Positions 1 to 5,451 of a stretch of DNA of 5,484 nucleotides are shown here, piece by piece. The DNA is from Flammeovirgaceae bacterium. Its GTDB lineage: Bacteria; Bacteroidota; Bacteroidia; Cytophagales; MED-G16. The stretch covers positions 1-5,484 of the forward strand of contig NZYP01000051.1 in the NCBI GenBank assembly GCA_002702205.1, read 5' to 3'. The number at the start of each line of letters is the position of its first letter. Within the stretch, counting starts at the first letter, position 1. Below the pieces are notes generated by a model, which was not told the DNA's origin, made no database searches, and saw only the letters and a list, made by a program, of their open reading frames with translations. The position numbers and the translations under genes are program-made.

Positions 1-1
1 T

Positions 2-310
2 GTTTTCATAGAAAGTCTTGTCCCTCAAGTATTTAACACGACACCCGAGGGATTAGAAATTGCTATTTTAATGCATTACGGTATGGCTCCTGCATTTTTG
101 ATAATGGGATTAACTGCTTTGTTTGCTACCTCATTTGAGTTAGAAAGTAAGAGAAAAATAATTCTTGCATTTTTGATAGGGTATGTTCCTCTTTTTGGAG
201 TTTTCTACTATTTTTTAGGACATGAGACAATGAACGCTGGTATTGAGACATTTATTCCCGATATAATATGCTTTATATTAGGACTTGCAGCTTATTTTTC
301 AAAGAAATAG
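2..310 (+). CDS. Multi-pass membrane protein, 3' fragment (5' end outside window)
   Basis: The reading frame is open from base 2 to the TAG at 308-310, giving 102 visible residues. It contains three strongly hydrophobic stretches: IAILMHYGMAPAFLIMG and onward, IILAFLIGYVPLFGVFYYFLG, and IPDIICFILGLAAYF near the C-terminus. The first in-frame ATG (base 71) would cut the first hydrophobic segment in two, and there is no ATG, GTG or TTG between base 2 and 71. I therefore infer that the true start lies upstream of the window. It is an inner-membrane protein ending with a short basic tail (SKK). I do not recognise the family, and no catalytic or binding motif is visible. It converges on the minus-strand lipoprotein gene with 7 nt between the stop codons. 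Confidence 0.75.
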   Translation, partial: VFIESLVPQVFNTTPEGLEIAILMHYGMAPAFLIMGLTALFATSFELESKRKIILAFLIGYVPLFGVFYYFLGHETMNAGIETFIPDIICFILGLAAYFSKK

Positions 311-317
311 ATAATTT

Positions 318-1175
318 TTAATTAAAAATATCTTGAATCCTTATTGTTTCACTAGGAAGTACAGATGATATATCATTTGAATATTGACCTAGAGTGTCGT
401 AAAAGGTTTCGACTGAGAATGTGAACAGCTCCTCAAATCTCTGTTTCCAGTTATTATCTGTTGGGTTAAGAAGCCAAAAATCTTTGTAAATTAACCTGAA
501 TGCCTCTTCTTCAGTTTTACCAATTTTCTGTAATTCTTTAGTAAGGACTAATGCCATAAAAACTGATGATGAATAATTTATATCCTCATCTCTAGATGCA
601 TCAAATGTTTCGAAAATTTTAGGGTTATTTATTGCAGAAATGTGAACGTTAGTTTGAGCTTCAAGAAAATAATTAGATCCATAAAATTGCTGAATATATA
701 AAGACTCAAATGATGCTGCAGTTCCTTCAGACATCCATTTTAGCTCAATATCACCATCATAAAATTTTTTTGATAACGACATTTGATACACATGAAAATA
801 TTCATGAGCTATCACTGAAAACCTATGTAATTGATTGTATTTGAACTCGTCATTAGGAATTTCAAGGACCATATACCTTTCCTTGTTATTTCCGCATATA
901 CAAGCACCTGTTGTATTACCAATCTTATTTTTATATGGTTTATCAATATTATCAACCCAAGAGTATATACTCATGTTATCAAGATAACTTCTTGGTTCAG
1001 CTGGTATAATTGACTCAAGGTTAGACATTATTGTATAAAACTCAGCTACCCACTCACTAGGAAGACTTTCATGTAAATTATAGTTAAAAATAAATTTTTC
1101 ATTTAGAATGTCAGTCTCACTTTCTTCGCAAGAAAAAAAAATTATGAGCAATAGAATAAGTTTTAATTTTCTCAT
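318..1175 (-). CDS. Lipoprotein with gluzincin-type zinc metallopeptidase motif
   Basis: A 285-aa protein. Residues 1-15 form a signal peptide (MRKLK, then a hydrophobic run) ending in FFS before Cys16. This is a loose lipobox of the kind common in Bacteroidota, so the mature protein should be a lipid-anchored envelope protein. Acidic residues (EESE) follow the Cys, which may favour outer-membrane or surface placement (inference). A clear zinc-peptidase motif HEYFH lies at 124-128 in a hydrophobic helix (SVIAHEYFHVYQ), and a Glu in WMSEG sits at 150. HExxH-22 residues-E fits a gluzincin, with Glu150 as third ligand. Cys92 and Cys94 (ACICG) could form a disulfide or metal site. No family beyond the metallopeptidase motif is recognised, and the substrate is unknown. 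It is the last gene of a minus-strand operon, starting 2 nt after the oxidoreductase stop. There is no Shine-Dalgarno sequence. A T9 run in the coding strand (plus coordinates 1133-1141) precedes the Cys16 codon. An inactive peptidase-like binding protein is possible. Confidence 0.8.
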   Translation of the reverse strand: MRKLKLILLLIIFFSCEESETDILNEKFIFNYNLHESLPSEWVAEFYTIMSNLESIIPAEPRSYLDNMSIYSWVDNIDKPYKNKIGNTTGACICGNNKERYMVLEIPNDEFKYNQLHRFSVIAHEYFHVYQMSLSKKFYDGDIELKWMSEGTAASFESLYIQQFYGSNYFLEAQTNVHISAINNPKIFETFDASRDEDINYSSSVFMALVLTKELQKIGKTEEEAFRLIYKDFWLLNPTDNNWKQRFEELFTFSVETFYDTLGQYSNDISSVLPSETIRIQDIFN

Positions 1176-1177
1176 TT

Positions 1178-1834
1178 TTAAGAGTTTAATTTTATGTCGT
1201 TGAATTGATATATTTTAGTCCCACTGACATTTTGCATTGATATGTTATGCATCGAGGCTGCAACTAAATCAGCCCTTATAGGTTTGTAATTATCGGGCAT
1301 TAATGGTGCAAATAGTGGCATTATTAGCTGGGCTATTTTTTCTCCTAATCTTTTCTGTTTCCTTTGACCAAGAAGGAGAGAGGGTCTGAAAATAGATAGT
1401 GAATCAATCCCAATTCTAGATGCTTCGTCATCAATTTCACCTTTTAAATTTAAATAGAAACTTTTTTTATTTGAGTCTGCTCCAGCAGTTGAAACATATG
1501 AAAAACTACTAATATTTTTTTCCTTACAAGCTTTTGCAATGTTTATTGTCATATCGTAATCTATTGATCTATATAATTTTTTATTGTAATTAACTTGAGA
1601 CTGAGTTGTTCCAAGAGCAGAATATATATAATTAGAGCCTTCTATTGACTCTTTTATATTATTTAATTTACTTAAATCAATTACTTTATTTATCAATTTT
1701 GGAGAGTATATATCTGTTTTTTTTCTAGTGAGTGTAATCACTTTTTCACATGAGGGGTCCTTAATTAAGATGCTTGTTAGATAACTACCAATAAGTCCTG
1801 TTGATCCAAATACTGATGCTGTATATTTTTTCAT
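1178..1834 (-). CDS. TIP30/HTATIP2-like atypical SDR, NAD(P)-binding oxidoreductase
   Basis: A 218-aa cytoplasmic protein with a single Rossmann domain. The nucleotide-binding loop GSTGLIG (residues 10-16) follows the first beta strand. ALGTT (73-77), YVSTAGAD (113-120), YLNLKGE (127-133, giving Y127-xxx-K131) and FRPSLLLGQR (149-158) match the landmarks of the TIP30/HTATIP2-like atypical short-chain dehydrogenases, and the length is normal for that group. These proteins bind NADPH, but their bacterial substrates are mostly unknown, so I give no reaction. It is the middle gene of a three-gene minus-strand operon: the upstream stop and this start form TAATATG, and its own stop lies 2 nt before the lipoprotein start. 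A GGGGAA sequence about 9 nt before the ATG could act as a weak Shine-Dalgarno, but it is also coding sequence of the upstream gene. The family call is secure; function is open. Confidence 0.9.
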   Translation of the reverse strand: MKKYTASVFGSTGLIGSYLTSILIKDPSCEKVITLTRKKTDIYSPKLINKVIDLSKLNNIKESIEGSNYIYSALGTTQSQVNYNKKLYRSIDYDMTINIAKACKEKNISSFSYVSTAGADSNKKSFYLNLKGEIDDEASRIGIDSLSIFRPSLLLGQRKQKRLGEKIAQLIMPLFAPLMPDNYKPIRADLVAASMHNISMQNVSGTKIYQFNDIKLNS

Positions 1835-1835
1835 A

Positions 1836-2072
1836 TTAAAATGTTCCCCATTTGTTTTTAATCATAATACCTAGTCCACCATTTATGAGTATTAATGATA
1901 ATGTTCCAATAGCAAACCACTCAGAGTCTTCATATTTTCTTATCAGAGCCTCTCCAAATAAACAGATGCCAGTTGAGAAGGTTAATAAACCAAATAAAGC
2001 AAGAAAATATCTTTTATTTTTATATTGTTTCAAATCTCTATCAATATCTATTATATTCAATTTAATTAGCAT
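1836..2072 (-). CDS. Small two-helix membrane protein, first gene of the minus-strand operon
   Basis: A 78-aa protein with a charged N-terminus (residues 1-21, ending KQYKNKRY) and two predicted membrane helices at about 22-45 (FLALFGLLTFSTGICLFG) and 52-71 (WFAIGTLSLILINGGLGIMI). It ends with the basic tail KNKWGTF. I do not recognise a family. The case for a real gene is the two clean hydrophobic segments, the tight coupling to the oxidoreductase (1 nt between stop and start) and an in-frame stop a few codons upstream that makes the ATG at 2072 the first possible start. There is no clear Shine-Dalgarno. Its start lies 20 nt from the divergent DUF2834 gene. A 107-aa frame on the opposite strand covers the same bases but has no coding character and runs into the DUF2834 gene. 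Confidence 0.7.
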   Translation of the reverse strand: MLIKLNIIDIDRDLKQYKNKRYFLALFGLLTFSTGICLFGEALIRKYEDSEWFAIGTLSLILINGGLGIMIKNKWGTF

Positions 2073-2086
2073 TTTGAAATTAAATT
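2059..2086. repeat. 9-bp perfect inverted repeat across the divergent start region
   Basis: AATTTAATT (2059-2067) and AATTAAATT (2078-2086) are perfect inverted copies separated by 10 nt. The minus-strand ATG (2070-2072) lies in the loop and the plus-strand ATG (2093) begins 6 nt beyond the right arm. The arms are all A/T, so chance is a real possibility in this composition. If functional it could be an operator shared by the two divergent genes, or an RNA hairpin over the minus-strand start. No consensus promoter (TAnnTTTG) is obvious in the 20-nt gap. Confidence 0.3.
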
Positions 2087-2092
2087 ATAATT

Positions 2093-2389
2093 ATGAAAAA
2101 AGTTTTTTTTATTCTTTGTATTCTAGGTATTGTAATGCCTTACTATCAACTTTATTTTTTTCTAATAGGAGATAATCCAACATTTGAATATTTTGTATCG
2201 GAAATATATTCTTCTCATCCCATTTCAATGATTACCTGGGATATAACTATAGCATATTTATCATTTTTTGTTTTTTTAATTCATCAGAAAGTAAAGAAAG
2301 AAATTAATATCACTAAATATATCTTAGCATCATTTGTTGGGTTTTCACTTGCCCTACCACTATATCTGTATGATAACTATGACAGATGA
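2093..2389 (+). CDS. DUF2834 family membrane protein
   Basis: A 98-aa protein with the typical DUF2834 plan: an N-terminal hydrophobic helix with a Pro (FFILCILGIVMPYYQLYFFL, residues 5-24), a second helix beginning WDITIAYLSFFVF (49-61) with the family's Asp at 50, a short basic loop (HQKVKKE), and a third helix ending in the diagnostic SLALPLYLY (85-93). The length is about normal for the family, so it appears intact. The biochemical function is unknown; it is an inner-membrane protein. The start is the ATG at 2093 (MKKVFF), with no Shine-Dalgarno. The next gene overlaps its stop by ATGA. The codons after the start contain A6-G-T8 (2096-2110), a homopolymer stretch prone to slippage. It is transcribed divergently from the minus-strand operon, with only 20 nt between start codons. 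Confidence 0.85.
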   Translation: MKKVFFILCILGIVMPYYQLYFFLIGDNPTFEYFVSEIYSSHPISMITWDITIAYLSFFVFLIHQKVKKEINITKYILASFVGFSLALPLYLYDNYDR

Positions 2390-2592
2390 TTATCGTATCA
2401 TATACTGTGAATAATCTATTCTATATATCTATTTTCTATCTAATTATGGGGATAGTGTGTCTTTCCATTGTTATATCTGTAGAAGATGCCTATAATTTAA
2501 CCTTCTACAAACAAATAATTCTTGGACTAGGAATAATTTATATTGTTCTAGGAGGGTCGAGATTATATAAACATTTTAACGGTAAAGATTAA
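2386..2592 (+). CDS. Small two-helix membrane protein coupled to the DUF2834 gene
   Basis: A 68-aa protein with two predicted membrane helices at about 10-31 (NLFYISIFYLIMGIVCLSIV) and 43-57 (QIILGLGIIYIVLGG), and a basic C-terminal tail SRLYKHFNGKD. The second helix plus tail, G-I-x-Y-I-V-x-G-G-x-R-L-Y, resembles the ends of small two-helix proteins common in Flavobacteriia, though I cannot name a family. Its ATG overlaps the DUF2834 stop (ATGA at 2386-2389), which argues for translational coupling and a shared role in the membrane. Its TAA abuts the stop of the converging minus-strand gene with no base in between. Confidence 0.7.
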   Translation: MIIVSYTVNNLFYISIFYLIMGIVCLSIVISVEDAYNLTFYKQIILGLGIIYIVLGGSRLYKHFNGKD

Positions 2593-2844
2593 TTACCAGA
2601 AAAAGTTTCCTTTCACTTTATCTATCTTCTCAAGGTCACAAAACTCAAAATAGATATAAGGAGATATCCAGAGGGAAATAAAAACTACAAAAAAGAGAAT
2701 TCTGGCAATATTTTCACCAATTAGCTCTCCAACTTGATCAATAATTTTCACATTGTCTGACTCTCTCAAAACAACGTAATATAAAAGCGGGAAAAGAAAT
2801 ATAAGGATATAACTTATATAGTAATTTATGTTAAGACATTCCAT
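2593..2844 (-). CDS. Small two-helix membrane protein, last gene of the second minus-strand run
   Basis: An 83-aa protein. Hydrophobic segments lie at about 7-26 (NYYISYILIFLFPLLYYVVL) and 47-67 (ARILFFVVFISLWISPYIYF), joined by a polar stretch that includes DQVGELIGEN. The tail is charged and ends in aromatic residues (GNFFW). No family is recognised and no enzymatic motif is visible. It starts 1 nt after the alpha/beta hydrolase stop (TAATATG junction), so it is probably co-transcribed and translated by reinitiation; no Shine-Dalgarno is visible. Its stop (TTA on plus, 2593-2595) directly abuts the TAA of the convergent plus-strand gene. Confidence 0.7.
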   Translation of the reverse strand: MECLNINYYISYILIFLFPLLYYVVLRESDNVKIIDQVGELIGENIARILFFVVFISLWISPYIYFEFCDLEKIDKVKGNFFW

Positions 2845-2845
2845 A

Positions 2846-3694
2846 TTATTTGATTAAAAACTTTAAAATAGAGTTTACTACATCTTTGTTTCTAAGAATT
2901 CTCCTGTGGCCAAGACCTCTGGTTAGAATCAATTTTCCATCTTTAAAGTAGTTAATACTCTCTTTGGAGCAATCGGCAGGAATATCTCTATCATCTTCAC
3001 AATGTAATATTAGTGTAGGTGTTTTTGATATCTCAGCACACTTTATCAAGTCGTATGATTCTACACTTGCTCCAACCTTATTTTTGAATATTTCTAATAA
3101 TAAATCTAGGTTTTCCTCTTTTAACCCAATTTTAAAAATAAAATCTCTGAACATATCTATATTCACATGTGGAGAGCATATGGTAACCATCTTTTCATAC
3201 TTATCACCAAACCTGAGAGAATTCATAATACAGACACCACCGATAGAATGACCTATTATATAATTAAAAGGACCTAATTTAGAGTATATATGTCTGATAC
3301 ATTTAACAACTTCGGGTATAAGTGTAGTCTTTGATGATGACTCACCGTGAGCAGGTAAATCAAAAGAGAAGACGTGCATCCCATTATCGTGGCATTTATA
3401 TGCTATTTCATGCATCTGAGTACCTCTTCCGCTCCATCCATGTACTAGAAGTACCTTTGGCCCTGATTCTCCTAACTCATAAACCATCAATTCCTTATCA
3501 ATTTCAGGAACATGAATCATCTTTTTAGTGCTATTCAGGTAATAGTCTTTTTCTCTATCAGGTCTTTTAAATTTAATTGGAATAGTAAAAAGGAAAGCTG
3601 CATATTTAACTGCTAACCTTTCAGAGAAAAAATATAATATCTTAACTGATAAAACGATATAGAACGGAATTTTAAGTGTTTGATTAGATTTCAT
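2846..3694 (-). CDS. Alpha/beta hydrolase, serine-hydrolase type, N-terminally membrane-associated
   Basis: A 282-aa protein with all the landmarks of the alpha/beta hydrolase fold. The oxyanion-hole motif HGW is at 85-87 (VLLVHGWSGRG), FDLPAHGES at 111-119, and the nucleophile elbow GHSIGG at 148-153 with Ser150. The acid is probably Asp235 in the segment HCEDDRDIP (231-239), and the catalytic His is His263 in GLGHRRIL (260-267). The complete triad suggests an active esterase or lipase-like enzyme; the substrate cannot be read from sequence. Residues 9-40 are largely hydrophobic (FYIVLSVKILYFF, then KYAAFLFTIPI) without a clear cleavage site, suggesting peripheral or membrane attachment facing the cytoplasm. 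AAAGG lies 6 nt before the ATG, one of the few Shine-Dalgarno-like sites here. It starts 16 nt after the DUF6090-like gene and is followed after 1 nt by the small membrane protein. Confidence 0.92.
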   Translation of the reverse strand: MKSNQTLKIPFYIVLSVKILYFFSERLAVKYAAFLFTIPIKFKRPDREKDYYLNSTKKMIHVPEIDKELMVYELGESGPKVLLVHGWSGRGTQMHEIAYKCHDNGMHVFSFDLPAHGESSSKTTLIPEVVKCIRHIYSKLGPFNYIIGHSIGGVCIMNSLRFGDKYEKMVTICSPHVNIDMFRDFIFKIGLKEENLDLLLEIFKNKVGASVESYDLIKCAEISKTPTLILHCEDDRDIPADCSKESINYFKDGKLILTRGLGHRRILRNKDVVNSILKFLIK

Positions 3695-3710
3695 TATAAA
3701 CCTTTAAGTT

Positions 3711-4412
3711 TTAACCCTCACTCAATTTTTTTTTTATTTTTCTTTTAAGGTTATTAAGTGTTTTTACATATCTATCTAAGAAAAACTCCTTAATAAACAT
3801 GGTCCTTGACTTTAGTTTAAGTTGTGCCTTGAACTGCATATCCCCGTCAATACTATTTTTTAAATTTTTATAATAGTCATTAAAATTTTGGTCTTCTCCA
3901 TACACAATTATCTCTGGATATTGAGTTGAGATATAACTACTGAGCCTTTCTTTTATTATTTTCTCATCTTCAACATTACCTACTACATATGAGTATATAG
4001 TGTTATTTAATGTACTAAGCAAATCTTTGATTGAATCTGACTTTACAAACTTTAGACTACCTTCACTGATTATGGAATTATATCTGTTCATTGGTGGAGA
4101 GAATGCCCTATAATCTATTAATGCAATTCCTACCTCAAAAGGAGTGCCAGAAATTAATTTTACTGAGTCTAGGTATATGTTTTTATCGTCAATTAAATAA
4201 TTTATTATTTTGCTATCTCTCTGAAAAAACTTTTTTCTTTCTTCACAATAATTGGTAATTTCATCAAGCTCTATTTTTAGATTATACAAGACTTTTAACC
4301 TTTCCTCGTCATTTCTTAGACTTTCTCTATACTCATCAACAAGAAAAGATGCACTTACACCACTAACTATAACTAAAAATTCTACGCTATACTTTAAAAA
4401 ATCAATTTTCAT
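3711..4412 (-). CDS. DUF6090-like protein: N-terminal membrane anchor plus helical domain
   Basis: A 233-aa protein. A short basic start is followed by one membrane helix at about 8-25 (YSVEFLVIVSGVSASFLVDEYRE), then a charged, probably coiled region (residues 28-75, RNDEERLKVLYNLKIELDE). Next comes a segment with YNSIISEGSLKFVKSDSIKD (111-130), like the 'Y..LI.SG.L.LI....L' pattern of DUF6090 and related Bacteroidota proteins. The C-terminus is very basic (LKRKIKKKL). The resemblance in architecture and pattern is good, but I cannot run a profile, so this is a family-like call. Function is unknown; an anchored scaffold or sensor is speculation. Near the 3' end the coding strand has a run of ten A (plus 3726-3735). 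It lies 47 nt downstream of the SOUL gene and may share its transcript or use its own promoter (see 4442-4473). Confidence 0.72.
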   Translation of the reverse strand: MKIDFLKYSVEFLVIVSGVSASFLVDEYRESLRNDEERLKVLYNLKIELDEITNYCEERKKFFQRDSKIINYLIDDKNIYLDSVKLISGTPFEVGIALIDYRAFSPPMNRYNSIISEGSLKFVKSDSIKDLLSTLNNTIYSYVVGNVEDEKIIKERLSSYISTQYPEIIVYGEDQNFNDYYKNLKNSIDGDMQFKAQLKLKSRTMFIKEFFLDRYVKTLNNLKRKIKKKLSEG

Positions 4413-4441
4413 AAGACATAAATTATTAGTTTATATTATAA

Positions 4442-4473
4442 TAAAACTATTAAGGAATATTAGTTGATTTCAA
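4442..4473 (-). promoter_or_regulatory. Candidate Bacteroidota-type promoter for the DUF6090-like gene
   Basis: Read on the minus strand, TTG (4471-4473) is followed after 21 nt by TAGTTTTA (4442-4449), one mismatch from the Bacteroidota -7 consensus TAnnTTTG. The spacing to a -33 TTG is in the accepted range. The implied leader is about 25 nt before the ATG at 4412. The -33 part lies inside the 3' end of the SOUL gene. In such AT-rich DNA near-matches are frequent, so this is only a candidate; read-through from SOUL is the alternative. Confidence 0.3.
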
Positions 4474-5011
4474 TCAAAACCTCATTTTTTCTATTCCAAA
4501 ACTTATAGGGAGGATCATAGCCTAGATATATGGGATTTCCTACAATCAGAATATTTTCTTCATTTAATTTATTTTTAAGTTCAGATTTGTATTTATTGAA
4601 TTTTTCGGAGTTATTATAACCTGTGTAGGAAATTGCTGCATACCTTTTTGTTACACTTTTCGTTATCTCAATCCTTTCGTCATTAGGTTTTGAAAGTTCA
4701 TCCATATTATATTCAGATGGCATAACAAAACTCATAGTAGAAGATTTTTCAAGATTATTTTGATGCATGTGAACTGGTGCTGTCATTGCAATTTTCTGGT
4801 TATTTTCATTTCCTCCAAATATATATCCAGCAAGAATACTAAACTGAGAGTTGTTATTAGCTTCAGTAGTAACTGAAGCGTAAATAGCAGGTGGGTATTC
4901 CCTTATTTCTACATTATTAAATGTTTTTAATGTATTATAATTTTGCTGTTCAACTTGGGACATTAATGTATTAGTTAATAAAGACAATACAATGATTAGT
5001 ATGGTTTTCAT
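4460..5011 (-). CDS. SOUL-family heme-binding protein, secreted
   Basis: A 183-aa protein with a hydrophobic signal peptide (residues 1 to about 18, MKTILIIVLSLLTNTLMS), so probably periplasmic. The mature part has the full set of SOUL landmarks: VEIREYPP (34-41), FSILAGYIFGGN then QKIAMTAPV (57-68 and 72-80), STMSFVMPSEY (91-101), and the C-terminal GYDPPYKFWNRKNEVLIEI (164-182). The domain is complete at normal length. Family members are reported to bind heme or tetrapyrroles in eukaryotes; bacterial roles are poorly defined, so heme or porphyrin handling is inferred from the family. There is no Shine-Dalgarno before the ATG, which is preceded by a T-rich leader. It is divergent from the DUF2237 gene across 68 nt that hold an imperfect dyad, and could head the transcript that continues through the DUF6090-like gene and the hydrolase. 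Confidence 0.93.
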   Translation of the reverse strand: MKTILIIVLSLLTNTLMSQVEQQNYNTLKTFNNVEIREYPPAIYASVTTEANNNSQFSILAGYIFGGNENNQKIAMTAPVHMHQNNLEKSSTMSFVMPSEYNMDELSKPNDERIEITKSVTKRYAAISYTGYNNSEKFNKYKSELKNKLNEENILIVGNPIYLGYDPPYKFWNRKNEVLIEIN

Positions 5012-5038
5012 AATAAAAAAACGACTATATCTATTTAT

Positions 5039-5055
5039 TTGTTACAACGTATCAA
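5039..5055. promoter_or_regulatory. Imperfect dyad between the divergent SOUL and DUF2237 genes (possible operator)
   Basis: TTGTTAC-AAC-GTATCAA: two 7-bp arms with one mismatch around a 3-nt centre, lying in the middle of the 68-nt gap (5012-5079) between two divergent start codons. Unlike most dyads in this window the arms contain G and C. Its size fits the half-site geometry of a small dimeric repressor, but no regulator is identifiable here. A TTTATTTG (5034-5041), one mismatch from the -7 consensus for the plus-strand gene, overlaps its left end. Confidence 0.3.
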
Positions 5056-5079
5056 TTTATTTACATTGTTAATATAAAT

Positions 5080-5451
5080 ATGAAAGAAGAAAGTTTAAAC
5101 GTATATGATAAACCCTTAGAAATTTGTGGTTTAGATCCTATAACTGGAGCATTTAGAGATGGATGCTGCGATACTGGTCCAGGTGATATTGGGACTCACA
5201 CTGTTTGTGCTGTCGTTGACAGTAAATTTTTAGAATTTTCAAAAAGTAGGGGTAATGATTTAACAATTGATTATCCTGAATACAACTTTAAAGGACTTAA
5301 GGATGGAGATAGGTGGTGTCTCTGTGCCTCTAGGTGGGTAGAAGCATATGAAGTTGGCTTAGCTCCAAAGGTTGTGTTAGAGTCAACCCATAAGAAAACT
5401 CTTGAATTTATATCAATTCAAATTTTAGAAAAATTCAAATTCAATAAATGA
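5080..5451 (+). CDS. DUF2237 family protein (small Cys-rich conserved protein)
   Basis: A 123-aa soluble protein, full length for DUF2237 and closely matching the family pattern from start to end: NVYDKPLEICGLDP (7-20), GAFRDGCCDTGPGDIGTHTV (23-42), FLEFSKSRGNDL (50-61), LKDGDRWCLCASRWVEAYEV (73-92), APKVVLESTH (95-104). Six Cys (16, 29, 30, 43, 80, 82), plus His40 and His104, sit in the most conserved segments and suggest a metal or redox-active site (inference; the family has no established function that I know of). The start is ATG 5080; there is no Shine-Dalgarno, just an A/T-rich leader, as elsewhere here. It is divergent from SOUL, and no downstream gene is visible before the window ends. 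Confidence 0.93.
   Translation: MKEESLNVYDKPLEICGLDPITGAFRDGCCDTGPGDIGTHTVCAVVDSKFLEFSKSRGNDLTIDYPEYNFKGLKDGDRWCLCASRWVEAYEVGLAPKVVLESTHKKTLEFISIQILEKFKFNK

Noticed and set aside
831..1013. 60-aa plus-strand frame inside the lipoprotein gene
   Set aside because: Entirely antisense to a gene with a signal peptide and zinc-site motif; no supporting start context.
1852..2175. 107-aa plus-strand open frame overlapping the 78-aa minus-strand gene and the DUF2834 start
   Set aside because: Antisense to a better supported two-helix protein and out of frame with the clear DUF2834 gene; its composition looks like a reverse-strand shadow.
2964..3528. Two plus-strand frames (2964-3251 and 3331-3528) inside the alpha/beta hydrolase gene
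   Set aside because: Antisense to a hydrolase with a complete catalytic triad; neither shows domain-like features.
4252..4467. 71-aa plus-strand frame over the 5' end of the DUF6090-like gene
   Set aside because: Antisense shadow that runs across the intergenic gap into the SOUL stop; no recognisable content.
4464..4477. Palindrome TTGATT-TC-AATCAA at the 3' end of the SOUL gene
   Set aside because: A 2-nt centre cannot form an RNA hairpin and it encodes the conserved C-terminus (VLIEI); probably a coding coincidence, though it overlaps the candidate -33 element.
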